Positions 1 through 10,659 of a stretch of 64,000 nucleotides of DNA are shown here, in pieces. Numbering within the stretch: the stretch's first letter is position 1; every line of letters begins with the position of its first letter. The DNA is from Psococerastis gibbosa (Eukaryota > Arthropoda > Insecta > Psocodea > Psocidae): NCBI GenBank assembly GCA_963971405.1, contig OZ020491.1, positions 29,005,019-29,069,018 of the forward strand, given 5' to 3'. The notes below the pieces were generated by a model. It was not told the origin of the DNA and did no database searches. It saw only the letters and a program-made list of their open reading frames with translations. The position numbers were made by a program, and so were the translations under genes.

Positions 1-100
1 GATACGGCAGGTTCTATTCCATTTCTTGCAGCTCAGTGCTTCGGCTGCAGTTCCTCCTATAATTCTGAGGGCTTGGCGGACTTCTACTGTTTATTTTTTT
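1..100 (+). repeat. Dispersed repeat shared with 49468-49511 and 49661-49760
   Basis: GATACGGCAGGTTC, TTGCAGCTCAGTGCTTC and TCTGAGGGCTTGGCG match GATACGACAGGTTC, TTGCAATTCTGTGCTTC and TCCTGAGGTCTCGGCG on either side of the 49512-49660 element. Confidence 0.55.
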
Positions 101-599
101 TTACAAACCAAGCTCCATTGTTAACGTTGATATTCAGCCAGCACTTTGCCTAATTCGTAATGGACGGTTTACTTTGAACTCAGCTTAACCTACGGTTTGG
201 TGGACTCCAATATCGACAGAAAACGCCATTCCAACTTGAGTTTCGAACCTATATAGGTACATGGTCTTCTACTGTCCACCAGACAATGTTAAATACAACA
301 ATTAGGCGTACCTGATGGAAAATCAGGGGAGGACGTACGATTAGACGGCAAGTCTTGACTAGCTAGTCGCCGGGTAACTGAGCTTGAAGTCGTAGAATAC
401 ATTTCTGTAGAAGACCTGAAAAATTAAATACCGTAAACCTTGTTTATTTCGATAAAGAACATACATTGTCGCTTGTTACAGGTTTTCTCTTTTAAATAAG
501 AGCCTTTTGACTGAACTAATATTATATATATAATAACAGAAAACTATTACTGTGCGAGCCTCAAGTTCATTAACTTGGGGCCCACAGGCTTTCTGTTTT

Positions 600-905
600 A
601 CTTACTTACTTCCTGGTGAAGGGCCTTGGCCAGCTCTGCCACATCGCGTCACCAGCCAGCGCGGTCCTGCACTCTCCTTCGCCAGTCATCGACACCAAGG
701 GTCGCCAGATCCACCTCGGCGTCGTCCAGCCATTGCATCCGTGGCCACCCCACTCGTCTTCTCCTTTGGGGCACCTTGTGTAAGGCTGCTGTTGTAGCCC
801 TATTGTCTGGCATTCGTTCCACGTGCCCTAGCCACCTGATGCGGGCTCTGTTGATTTCGGTTACTATCGTAGGTTCTTGGTATATTGCGTATCATTTCTG
901 CGGAT
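600..905 (-). mobile_element. LINE fragment, 3' end of reverse transcriptase ORF (family 1)
   Basis: The minus strand reads the C-terminal end of an RTE/CR1-like ORF2: IRWLGHVERMP, then TTAALHKVPQRRRR, QWLDDAEVDLATLGVDDWRR. Broken by an internal stop. Same family as 14957-15232, 15299-15572, 22025-22402 and 62430-62712. Confidence 0.75.
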
Positions 906-909
906 ACAC

Positions 910-1575
910 CACTCTCACTTTTTGTATTATTATGGTATCATTATTTATAAATATATTCTTTCGGCGCAGGGGAGTATCGGCCGAAGAAGAGAACAGAAAA
1001 GATGTATAGAATGAGAGGGACGCCTAATGCGGAACCCCGGAAGCAATTCGGAAACAACTGGATGAACTCCATATTATGTTAATCCCAAATCGCCATAATA
1101 GGGCTGCAGTCCAGAGATCTAGAGCTCTGAGCCTTCTTAGAAATCTAATTACTACGTACCTTCTTCGATCAGAGGTCCTGCTATCTTGGCTATCCCTCCT
1201 TTCGCTCAGTTTGCTGTCGACACTTTCTCTCCTGACAGCAGAAGACTGGTTGCTGTCTCTTCTATCTTCGAAAGTTCGCCTGCTGGTTGAAGTGCTACTC
1301 TGCCTTTCCGCAGAATCCTTCCTTTGCAGACTTTCATTTCTGAAAATAAATCATGCTTGATGAAGGAGGTGTAAAAAAACATCGCCATAGCTTCCACCTG
1401 TTACCTGCGCCTATGGTAAGCTTGTCACTGCTTCTCCATTATCGCTTGACATCGAGGACGTATACCAGTTTGCCAATGGCCCAAAATTCTTACGGAAACA
1501 ATAGAAATAATTACCGAAATCCATGGGGTAGTTGGCATTGAAGAAGGGACCACTTATAAGTAGGCCTATGGTTCA
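910..1575. other. No recognised feature
   Basis: Left flank of the piggyBac element. Short open frames are Leu/Ser-rich and without a family signature. CGAGGACGTATACCAGTTTG at 1453 recurs inverted in part near 4540, suggesting an old repeat. Confidence 0.6.
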
Positions 1576-1867
1576 TTAACCTCTTCGTGCATGACAGACT
1601 TCCCGCTGAGCTAGATTTTTTATTTTTTGGATTTGGGTCCCTTTGGGTTCCAGAAGTCTCCCTGATTTTTTTCAAAATTTTTCGACTACTAGTTTAGCCT
1701 AAAAAACCTGTCCTCATGTGAGGACGCCATGCAAAAAGGGTATGGCTTATTTTGTCCACACATGGGGACATCAAATGAAAGGGTATGCGATTATTTTAAA
1801 AAAAAACAGTGCGGCATTGCTGTGAGAACAAAACTGTCTTTAATCTTGAACATACTTATGGACCTTT

Positions 1868-3819
1868 TTAGAGATAATTATGAAACGATTCCATGCACTC
1901 AGGACAGACTGGCTCACTACACTTTTTGCAAATATACCTGGTCTTGCTCTTGCAAGTTAGTGCATGGCACCTCGAGGCATTTTTACTTTCCATCTTTTTG
2001 GGGTAGTGGTCGTTTCCATCAAACTTGATTTCTACCGAAACCTTGGCCACACCGGATTTCGTTTTCTTCAGAGGTACTGGGGAATTTGAAGGTCGCCCCC
2101 TCTTCAAGTCCGTGGTTCCTCTGGTTATAAGACTATTGGCAACACTCGCCTTGAAAGCCAGCAGTGATGCGTCCGTCGGAGTAGTTTGCTTCTTGTACAG
2201 CAGCCAGCTGTTCACAATAGAAATATTTAGCAAGTGGAAAAATATTCTTAGGTACCATTTTTTCGACTTGAAGCCGTGTGGGTAGTGGGCGATCATTCTG
2301 TCAACTAAATCCACCCCTCCCATAAACTTATTGTACTCAGCAATTGAATACGGCCGAGCAACTTCAATGCGTGATTTAGACTTGGGGTCCCAGCGTTTGA
2401 CTTCATCCTCAGGTTGTGCCCCACAATAGGTGGAAATAGTATGCACTGGTTTCGAGTCTTTCCACCGAACTATGGTGATGTTATCGTCATTAGTAGTCAC
2501 AGTATTCCAGCCTCTTTGGAGCAACTTTGCATTAACCAGAGTTTTTTCTGCCGCTTTGGCCCTATTTATCCGAAGGGTGCCAACAACAAAAATTTCGTTC
2601 TCCCTCAAAGTCTGAAGAAGAACCAGAGAAGTGAATAGATTGTCAATAAAGAGTTTGTGCCCCTTACCGCCAATACCATGACATAGACGCAAAACCATGT
2701 CCCCTATAGGACCATACACAGTGCGTGGAGCTGTAGTTGACTGATACGGTTCGATACAGTGGACATATCCATCGGCATTAGCTCTGGCCCAAAACTTAAA
2801 GCCCCATTTTGTCGGCTTGTTTTTTATATACTGTTTCAAACCGCTCCTACCCTTAAAAGGCACAATCATCTCATCGATAGCTTGGTGCTCCATATTATTG
2901 CCCGCTGAATGGAACGATGTATGCAGCATCTCGAAAATAGGGCGCAGTTTCCAATATTTGTCAGTGGTGCTCGGTTCGCCGTTATCAGCGAAATGTAGGA
3001 ATCTTTTTATGTCTTCGAACCGATTAACAGACATAAAGTCTGCAATGCAGCTCAACCGCAAACCTTTGATACTTGACCAATACATTCGGCTCCTAGGATA
3101 TTTTAGATATGTCATAATAATATTTATTCCTAAGTAAACCTGGAGCTCTTTGTATGTAAGTTTCAGCTCCTTACCAGTAATCAAAGCGTACTTATTGCTC
3201 TCTTCAACTATATGATGCATAATATTGTCTGTAAACAAGGCACTGAAGAAATCGTACGGAGTTTTGCCACTAATGGAAATTGCCTCACTTCCTGTATATT
3301 GAGGTGGCTTATTGGAGAACTCGTTGTCCTTACCAGGATACCATTTCGTGGACACGTTCGGTTTGCTTTTGCTACGAATAAGTTCTACAGAAATAGGAAT
3401 ATATTTGAGTTCCCCAATTTTTCGTCGTCTTGGCGGTGGTGTTGTTGTTGATGTTGATGGCGCACTGTCCGGAGAACTAGGGCTAGGTACGGGTACTGCT
3501 ATTGAATCGCATATCACTGAAGGCGGTACAGTAGTAAGAACACTGGCAGAAGCAGGCGCAGAAGTAGGAGAAGTTGGCAAATTGGGAAGATGATCGATGT
3601 CTAGTAAATCAAAGATAAGGCTGTCCTCAGCTTCTCTAAGTAACTCGGAAGTCCTAAATATCACTCCGTCAAATGGTTCACGTTCAGTTTCTGGCTTCTC
3701 CCAGCCGTCGTCGTCGCCGTCGTCAGAATCATTATTATCCATGTCAGAACCAGACGGAGGGTCAGCATCTAATGCCATTAGCTCCTCAATTTCTTTCTGA
3801 CTCAGCGGTCGTTTATAAC
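1868..3819 (-). CDS. piggyBac transposase, exon 2 (main coding exon)
   Basis: This encodes nearly all of a 654-residue DDE transposase that cuts and pastes the element at TTAA. An acidic N-terminal part (SDMDNNDSDDGDDDG) is followed by a Ser/Pro/Thr linker and the transposase core. Catalytic aspartates are visible in AIDEMIVPFKGR (about D320), KLFIDNLFTS (about D397) and MGGVDLVDRM (about D508, with D511). Spacings are close to those of the moth enzyme. The C-terminus is a cysteine-rich domain with Cys at about 622, 627, 635, 638, 643 and 646 and His 651. The exon starts after TTTTGCTTTTGTAG; C from exon 1 plus GT makes Arg. The frame is intact, so the enzyme may be functional. Confidence 0.95.
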
Positions 3820-4185
3820 CTACAAAAGCAAAAAACAAATCGTTAAATGGACGAAAACAAAGCCAAAGTAGGTATAGCGGCTGTAAAGTGGGTGCCAAAC
3901 CTCTAGCGGCCCATTAATAATATTTTGGCTTAATTAACAGTGCGTGCAAAAGCCAGAAATGAATAAAATAAAATGAATTATAATAAGTAATAATGGCACA
4001 TTGTTATGTCATGCACGCATGGTGTCCTCAGGTGTGGACACAAGGTCTACCTTCAAAAACACCAAGAGGATAACAAACAAATGGCTTGCCAACTATTTTG
4101 CTGTTATTTAGCACCTATTAGTAGCCTAAAATAAAAATTATGAATCCAAATTATAAAATATTTAATGTATTAAAAAAATACTTAC

Positions 4186-4198
4186 GTTTGGAAGACAT
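4186..4198 (-). CDS. piggyBac transposase, exon 1 (start, 13 bases)
   Basis: ATG TCT TCC AAA C followed by GTAAGT gives MSSK and one base. Joined to 3819 it reads MSSKRYKRPLSQKEIEELMA, a natural start. The 366-base intron (3820-4185) has a consensus donor and acceptor. Reading from the in-frame ATG at 3898 instead would add a hydrophobic leader encoded by the intron; I judge that less likely. Confidence 0.8.
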
Positions 4199-4614
4199 TT
4201 AATTTGCAAAAATACAACAAAATTGACTTCAAGCTTCTGGAACGTGTACAAATATCTAAAATATTGAGATGGAGTTGTTTGTTTATTGTAAATTCATATC
4301 GTCTGAAACGATTTCGATAATCGATCGTGGCATCAGACTCGTTTTCGCGCCAATATTCGAAACTTTCTACTGTCCTCACTTGAGGACGCATGCATGAAGA
4401 GGTTAAAATCGTCCTTTAGGACATAGAATGATATCTCCAAAATATGATACCGTCTGCAGATTTTAATTATTTGAATGGATTTTAATGAGCATAGGCATAA
4501 TCACTGACTTTTTTCGGTAGGACTTTCGGCCGTTGGCAAACTGGTATACGTTTTCTAAATAAACCCACACCTGACACCGGCTACAAGCGAGAACTAACAG
4601 GATCATATCGATAT

Positions 4615-4780
4615 CATATCGACTTCGATGGCCAGGTGGTAACGTGCTTGCACTTGTGCGAGGCTTTACACGCCATGCAATCGGAGACGTGTCGTACTCA
4701 TCACGGGTAATAACCTACAGAGGCGACTGAAAAGGTCAATCGGATACATTCATTAAATTGTTCGTATGCGATTTATCTTT
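4615..4780 (-). repeat. Dispersed repeat A
   Basis: Plus strand contains CTTCGATGGCCAGGTGGTAA, GGAGACGTGTCGTACTCATC and GGCGACTGAAAAGGTCAATC, the inverse of the family core GTTACGACACGTCTCCGATC. A (TGAA)n run follows at 4811-4832. Confidence 0.65.
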
Positions 4781-5242
4781 TAATGCTATCAAAATACTAT
4801 AACAGGCGTCAATGAATGAATGAATGAATGAAAAACGTTTTAAAATAGGCGAGCTTTAGTCCCGAAGAGCTACTCTATACCAGCTAACCTATTTTGGTTT
4901 ACAAATGATTTCACAAATTAAAATACGTAAAAAAATTTCCTGCAAAAAAAAGCAACAACAAAAGAAAAAGAGAAATAATAATAATGCAACAAATCAGGCA
5001 CTCATTCATTCACTCACACACTTCACTCCCCAGAAACTAAAGACAGGCAGTCCTAAATCTCTCCAAATTATCATCTGTCCTCGTTTCTTCTGGCAAGGAA
5101 TTCCAAAGACTATAGAGATGTTCACTACGAAAACGTCAGCCCATTAATTGCCATGCAAGTGGGTTTTTTGTTATGTTTTACAATAATTTGCTTTTGTCTT
5201 ATTCTTCTAGGGAAAATGATTATTTTTATGACGTTGGCCGAG

Positions 5243-5515
5243 CAAGCACGCAGCCAGGATTTTATTTCGGGAGGGGCTAACTACCAGGGGGTTGGGGGGG
5301 GGGGGGGGTATGGAATACCCCCAGTAAAACGACGGGTCAAGACTTCCGTAATCTGCGGAAGTATCTTGCACTATCGAATCTACTGTAGGCCTATGTACAC
5401 TGCTGGATCGAACGAGAACAAATATAAATAAACTAAAAAAATCATTGTTTTTCCCTTTTTTTACATTTTGGGAGGGGCTTCAGCCCCCAAAGCCCCCTCC
5501 CTGGCTACGTGCCTG
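5243..5515. mobile_element. hAT-type non-autonomous element with perfect 8-bp duplication
   Basis: Inverted ends CAAGCACGCAGCCAGG and CAGGCACGTAGCCAGG; TGGCCGAG is repeated exactly at 5235-5242 and 5516-5523. Internal G-rich and C-rich stretches near the two ends. Lies 53 bp beyond the exon 8 donor. Confidence 0.9.
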
Positions 5516-5567
5516 TGGCCGAGCTTTCAGCGTTTAGTCTCATAATTTTAATCATTTGGCACCGTAC

Positions 5568-5694
5568 CTGGAATGCTGTGAAGATGAGGTGATTGCTGGC
5601 CTTTTGTCCGTTGCGCCTTGCGGGATATTGTAGGCATAATCAGTTTTGGTCACGTGACCGACCGGAGCTTTCCCGTCCTTAGAAACAGCCTCAC
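5568..5694 (-). CDS. Smoothelin-like protein, coding exon 8
   Basis: The acceptor is TATTTCTTTCTTCTAG and the donor TCCAG|GTACGG, a weaker but legal site. G+GT completes Gly, then the frame reads EAVSKDGKAPVGHVTKTDYA and YNIPQGATDKRPAITSSS, ending with two bases of a codon. No stop is present. The exon is too short for an ORF scan. A complete hAT-type element sits 53 bases past its donor. Confidence 0.72.
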
Positions 5695-5781
5695 CTAGAA
5701 GAAAGAAATACCTGTTAAATCCGAATGAATTATTATTAATTATACATCTGTGTATTCCTTATATAAGGACACAACCACCTC

Positions 5782-6130
5782 CACAAAATAGGTATCGCTA
5801 ATTCATCCGAATACCCCTTCTGCTTCCAAGAGGACAAATAGGTATCGCTAATTCATCCCAATGCCCCTTCTGCTTCCAAGGGGAAGGAAATGCCAATCAT
5901 CTATTCCGATGCAATGGCATAGAAGTAGAAACCGGAACTACGACGCTGAAGGGGATGGCCCACAAAATAGGTATCGCTAATTCATCCCAATACCCCTTCT
6001 GCTTCCAAGAGGAAGGAAATGCCAATCATCTATTCAGCTGCAATGGCATAGAAGTAGAAACCCGAACGACGACACTGGAGGGAATGGCCCAGCTCTACTA
6101 TGCGGCACGGCGTTGGCTGAAGAAGTGTAT
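5782..6130 (+). mobile_element. LINE C-terminal fragment with internal tandem duplication
   Basis: The segment ACAAAATAGGTATCGCTAAT starts three times (about 5782, 5834 and 5963). The last copy reads SSQYPFCFQEEGNANHLF followed by SCNG, a CxxC...H...C knuckle typical of the end of non-LTR ORF2. The first two copies are shorter (about 50 and 128 bp). Confidence 0.6.
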
Positions 6131-6170
6131 TTTATACGAGGCAACCACCTTCCCTGCGAGCTGTGGTCAC

Positions 6171-6482
6171 CAGGGGCGTAAAGTTGGGGGGGGGCACGGT
6201 CGAACTTGCCCCCCCCCAGCTCCTTTGGGGGGGGGGGGGCAAAGCCTCGAGTAATGTAAGACGTCGTTCATGGGGACCACCGGGTCCCTTTGCGGCAATA
6301 TGAATATAACACTCCTTTGTTAGCTTTGTAAAATCTACAGCTATACTTTACTACTATTAAATTGCATAAAACCCTACTATTTTGTACTTATATCTTCAAT
6401 TTTTCCTTATCCTGCCATATATATATATCATATGGTATACTTAGTTTTGCCCCCACCATCATTCTAAAACTTTACGCCTCTG
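6171..6482. mobile_element. hAT-type non-autonomous element
   Basis: Ends CAGGGGCGTAAAGTT and, inverted, CAGAGGCGTAAAGTT. Flanks GTGGTCAC and GCGGCCAC agree at 6 of 8. Same family as 28330-28719. Confidence 0.8.
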
Positions 6483-7361
6483 GCGGCCACGATTCAAGAC
6501 GATGAAAAAGCGGTTTAATAAGTTGAAGCAATACGTATATTTTATATTATTCACAGGTAGATGACGCAGAAAGTGACATTTATAATTTGGTCTGTACATT
6601 CCAATGACATTAATCAATCTAGACGAAGGGAGCCAACACTTCTATCATCGTCCAATGACCTTTCCCAATCAAAACTGTCGATATGCCATTACAAATCACA
6701 ATTTTAATTGCCTAGCCAAAGTTATTCAAGTTATTTCTATTTTAAGGCAGAGATTTCTAAATATTTTTTTGCAGATCAAGGACACCCCTAATTAATTTCT
6801 CGGCCCACAGCCATAAAGGTATAAAAATAGTTTTATGAAAAACATCATAAAAACTCTAAAAAAAGGGCAATTTATCGGACTCCTTTACAACATAGAATTC
6901 TATATAAAATATATTTAATAAACTTTACCATGTTTTTCGAGAGTAATAATATTTCAGGTGAAAATATTGGAATTTATTGTACTACGAAAGCTTGCGCCAT
7001 CTCTCCAATAAAGAACTCTAGTAAGGACTAAGGAACGAAAAAAATCCAGCGGTTTGAATGAAATAAATCTTTAACAACATGCTGATTATTTTTAACTAGT
7101 CGCCGTATCCCGCTGTCGTACAATTCGATATTGATCGTCTGCCCTCGAAATTTATAGCTTTTCATTTGTTATTGTCTGTGTTATTTTCAACTCTACCCAA
7201 AAATTCTTTAAGCATGATGTAGATAATGCCGCCACTTTGGAACCAATGGTGCCACAGTTTTTTTCTATTTTCGGGCCTTATGAATTCATTTAATGAAATG
7301 AAATGAAATGAAAAACGTCTTTACATTATGCGAGCTGTAGCCCCGGAGGATGTTTTTTTCA
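6483..7361. other. Intron 7 stretch without recognised feature
   Basis: AT-rich sequence between an hAT-type element and dispersed repeat A; no coding, RNA or repeat signature beyond short simple runs. Confidence 0.6.
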
Positions 7362-7545
7362 ATATAAGGTTAATCGCGTGCAAACAATTTCATGAATGTA
7401 TCCTATTAACCTCTGCAATTCAAAGTAACCTATAACAGGTGCTTGTGTCGAGTTACGGCACGTCTCCGATCGCAAAGGTGTAGAGACTACAGAGTACAAG
7501 CACGCTACCACCTTGCCACCGAAGTTGCTAAAAGGACTACTCTAC
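7362..7545 (+). repeat. Dispersed repeat A
   Basis: GGTTAATCGCGTGCAAACAA, GAGTTACGGCACGTCTCCGA and ACCTTGCCACCGAAGTTGC. Preceded by an (AATGA)n run. Confidence 0.7.
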
Positions 7546-7804
7546 CAGCAAACCTAAGTTAACCTAATGGACAGCAACCGTAGCAACAGTATCTGAAGGG
7601 CTTATTCTGGACGCAAGCTTACTTCAGTGGCCTATTGTACCTTTTGGATTGCCAACTACCTCCTCGATTTTTCAGCCTCTTCGCTGGCAAGATGGTACAC
7701 GTCCTCGATGTTATACCACACTGGCTGCAAGGAATAAACTTACCATTGATACAACGTAACAGGTATTAGCGTGACTTACCCAATCACGGGTACGAGACAT
7801 TTCT

Positions 7805-8043
7805 TCAGTCAACCTTGTCAAATGGCTGGGAGATGAGGAATGGTTGAGAAGCGAGGTAAGCCCACGATACCACAGAGCAGAAAAGGGTGTGGAGACCGAG
7901 AACACAATGCGATGGTTGGGCGACGTTGAGAGTGATCTGAGCGACTCTGCGTCCGTTACTGGCACAAAATGGGCCGCGCAGACTGGCGAGGTATTGAGGA
8001 TCGGTCCAGGACCCATCGTGGACTATAGCGCCACCGAGTAAGG
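7805..8043 (+). mobile_element. Decayed LINE fragment (family 1-like ORF end)
   Basis: The plus strand reads TMRWLGDVESDLSDS and ends VDYSATE-stop, aligning by eye with the RWLDDVEVDL...GP end of family 1. Diverged and without an intact frame upstream. Confidence 0.5.
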
Positions 8044-8110
8044 TAAGTATTGATTTGCTATAGCAACTTACTGCTATAAATATTCTCAACATCTCCCCTG
8101 TTTTACTTAC

Positions 8111-9614
8111 CATGGAATGCAGACCAAAAATCTCGAAGGACCAAAAAACTAAAGGTGACCGCACAAAGTAGGAGCAGGGTTGGGGAGAGGATAAGCCAAA
8201 GCACTGCCATTATGGCGGAAAACAGAATAGAGCGCTGCCATACTATCCGCACTAAAACACTGCTGTCAGTTTCCGTTGTTGATGATGTTGATTGTGCCAC
8301 TGATAGTCTCGATGCAGGTGGCGATGTTGCTGATGATAACGAGGTCGATGATTCTGGCAACGATGCTGCTGCAGAAGTAACTAATGGTCCTGACAGCGAA
8401 GTAGTGTAGGAAACAGATGATGTTACTGACAGCGACGCTGGATCATCAGGTGTCGATAACGATGAAGAACAGGTGGTTAACGCTGTTGGGGAGTTAAGTA
8501 GCGACGCCGAAGGCTCTGATAACAATGCTCGCGAGGTTAATGACCGTTTTGGATATGATGGTAACGATGTAGATTCGTATATTTTCGCAGCCGGAGGTGA
8601 CCAACCAGGAGAGGCAGATGACCATGTTGAATTGGTCATTTGCAATGGTGGAGTGGTAAGTAACGAGGTGGAAGGCTCTGGCAACACTGATTTAAATGTA
8701 TGTAAATTTGTTGAAGGCGTCGGTTGCAATGTCGAATGGCTGTCAACAGAATTCGGCGGTGCACGTGGCAATGTCGCTATTTCAATTAACGATGTCAAAT
8801 CGGCAAGTAGTGATGCTGACCGCGCCGATAACGTTACTGGAGAGGTAAGCAGCGACTTCGAAGGCAACGATGCAGACTGCAAAATCGGTAACAATGCTGA
8901 GGAAGAAATTGGTGACGTCGGATAGCTAGGTACTGATGCCTGATACGCAGTCGGTAGCGATGCCTGGGCAGACAGTGAAGCCGAATGCATAGGTAACGTT
9001 GCCTGAGAGGCAACTAGTGGCGCCGGAGGTTCTGGTAATGCTACCGACGCATCCTCTGACGTCGGATAGCTAGGTATTGATATCTGAGACGCAGCTGGTG
9101 AGATCGACGGTTCTAGCAACGATGCCAACGCTAACGGTGATGTCGAATAGCTTGATAAGGATGCTGGGGAAGCAATTAGTGACGCCGGAGGTTCTGGTAA
9201 TGCTACCGACGCAAATGGTGATGTTGGATAGCTAGGTACTGATATCTGAGACGCAGCTAGTGACGTCGATGATGGTTCTAGCAACGATGCCAACGCAAAC
9301 GGAGATGTCGAATAGCTGGATAACGATGCCGGAGAGTCAAAAGGTGAGGTCGGTGTTATAATTTTCGAAGCCACATTGGTGGGTTGCGATGCTTTCGAGA
9401 GCAATGTCACGTAAACAGGCAGCGAATCCGGAAAAATCGGTAGAGTTGTCGGTGGGGTTTCGAGTTGTTCGTATGATGGCGTCGAGTCGTTACGGGGGCT
9501 CGTTGGGGCTTTTACTAAGGGTGGGAACACTACGGAATCTAACGATAAGGATCGGCATGGTCCCTTTTTCCATCTTCTTCGGCGTGGCGACGAAGAGTTA
9601 ATGTCTAAAACCAT
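8111..9614 (-). CDS. Unrecognised Ser/Pro/Ala-rich protein with hydrophobic C-terminus (501 codons, ends at a splice donor)
   Basis: I do not recognise this gene. The start ATG has a favourable context (AAAACAATGG). Residues 1-25 are basic (SSPRRRRWKKG). Residues about 75-440 are Ser/Pro/Ala/Thr-rich with a ~54-residue (162-bp) repeat containing SYPTSPFASVALPEPPASL-like units. Residues about 460-498 are hydrophobic (ILFSAIMAVLWLILSPTLLL then CAVTFSFLVLRDFW), long enough for one or two membrane segments. The frame runs into CATG|GTAAGT, so the last codon is probably split and the true C-terminus lies in another exon. It is inside intron 7 of the smoothelin-like gene on the same strand; its donor phase (one base) fits exon 8. 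A chance open frame in a repeat cannot be excluded. Confidence 0.5.
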
Positions 9615-9759
9615 TGTTTTTATGTGTCAACCACTAGTGTTCACTGCTATATCGTTTCATTCAAGAATAAGTCCACACTATCGTGTAATTAAAGAAGCTC
9701 TATGAACATATGAAATCGTCTCTTTTGTTACTTTTTAGTATGTTGAACACATTATAACA

Positions 9760-9793
9760 AAGATAACTTAATACAAATATTAAGTTATCTTTA
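9760..9793. repeat. Short perfect hairpin
   Basis: AAAGATAACTTAAT and its inverse ATTAAGTTATCTTT are separated by 6 bp. AAGCTCTATGAA occurs as a direct repeat on either side (about 9698 and 9801). Confidence 0.6.
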
Positions 9794-10044
9794 TTATTAT
9801 AAGCTCTATGAAAGATCATTAGCATAATGGTCAAACCATCAGAATTCATAAATTCGGCATGAGAGGTCGGAGTATAATGAATCGCTTAACGTGGGTAAGT
9901 ATTACAATTAGATACGTGTAAACACTATAAACGGATTTGGTACAGTAGTCAGCAAACCACACTGGCAACGAAGACTCGGGTTCGAATCTCGTCGTTTCTG
10001 CCCATTTCTTCATGCCTCCCTTTCTCTAATATTATTTCACATCT

Positions 10045-10117
10045 GGGCTTGTGGTTTAGTGGTTAAGATAACGCCCCAGTTAAGCGTAGATTGTGGGTTC
10101 GAATCCCGCCAAGTCCA
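10045..10117 (+). tRNA. tRNA-like cloverleaf, Thr(AGT)-type, probable pseudogene or SINE head
   Basis: A full cloverleaf can be drawn. The acceptor GGGCTTG pairs with CAAGTCC, the D stem is weak with loop AGTGGTTA, the anticodon stem is ACGCC/AGCGT with one C-A mismatch, and the T arm GTGGG-TTCGAAT-CCCGC is perfect. The anticodon position reads AGT. U33 is replaced by C, which argues against a working tRNA. Box A (TGGTTTAGTGG) and box B (GGTTCGAATCC) are consensus and a T6 run (10119-10124) follows, so Pol III transcription is plausible. The flank (9940-10010) holds a second box-B-like motif, GGGTTCGAATCTC. Confidence 0.5.
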
Positions 10118-10659
10118 GTTTTTTCTATAAGACCCATAGGACGACGAGGATGTCCTTTGAAACGAAAGTAAGGGAAACCGCAGGACCCTCGGTCTCTCAC
10201 CGGATGATACTCAAGACCGGAACACCGGGAAGATCCGTGCCACCGACCCCGTGGGAAGGATAAGGCGCCGTTAAAGTAAGTAAAAGTTTGTGTGAAACGA
10301 CGTGGCAGAACCTAATGGCGGCAAATAAAACATGAAACATTGGCAGCTCCATATTCATGTCATGTACGCAGTAAACGTATTAGCGTCACAGACGTGCTCC
10401 ACTCCGAAAGGGGCTGTAATGAAAACCAAAATAAAGGGAGCCACCTGGCACGGAGCGGCGTCAACAAATATTATGAAAGTGGGGCCTAAGAGATACAAAG
10501 TGTCACTCTCAGGGTTAAGCAAACAGGCCCGCCTCTGTTAAAATGTCAGCACAAGATCAACCTACGCCAGATGGAAATTGTTAGCCGCCCTTGCCGCCGT
10601 CAGCTGCCCCACGCCAAAGATATTCACGCTGAAGCTGCCAAGTTAATTACGTCGTTCCC

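Larger units (their letters stand above)
1580..4402 (-). mobile_element. Complete piggyBac DNA transposon
   Basis: The element is bounded by TTAA on both sides (1576-1579 and 4403-4406), the piggyBac target duplication. Terminal repeats are CCTCTTCGTGCATG on the left and, read inward, CCTCTTCATGCATG on the right (13 of 14 match). A subterminal palindrome, GTCCTCATGTGAGGAC (1710-1725) and GTCCTCACTTGAGGAC (4372-4387), is found near both ends but at unequal distance, as in known piggyBacs. The 2823-bp element carries one transposase gene. It lies within or beyond the last visible intron of the smoothelin-like gene, on the same strand. Confidence 0.95.

Noticed and set aside
3820..3898. Extension of the piggyBac transposase to the ATG at 3898
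   Set aside because: The added residues are hydrophobic and encoded by an intron with a good acceptor; splicing to ATG at 4198 gives a natural N-terminus.
8473..8925. Asp/Val/Gly-rich plus-strand frame of 150 codons
   Set aside because: Antisense shadow of the Ser-rich minus-strand frame; composition is explained by complementing Ser codons, and the neighbouring plus-strand region has stops.
10332..10541. 69-codon plus-strand frame
   Set aside because: Short, no recognisable family, no splice or conservation evidence.
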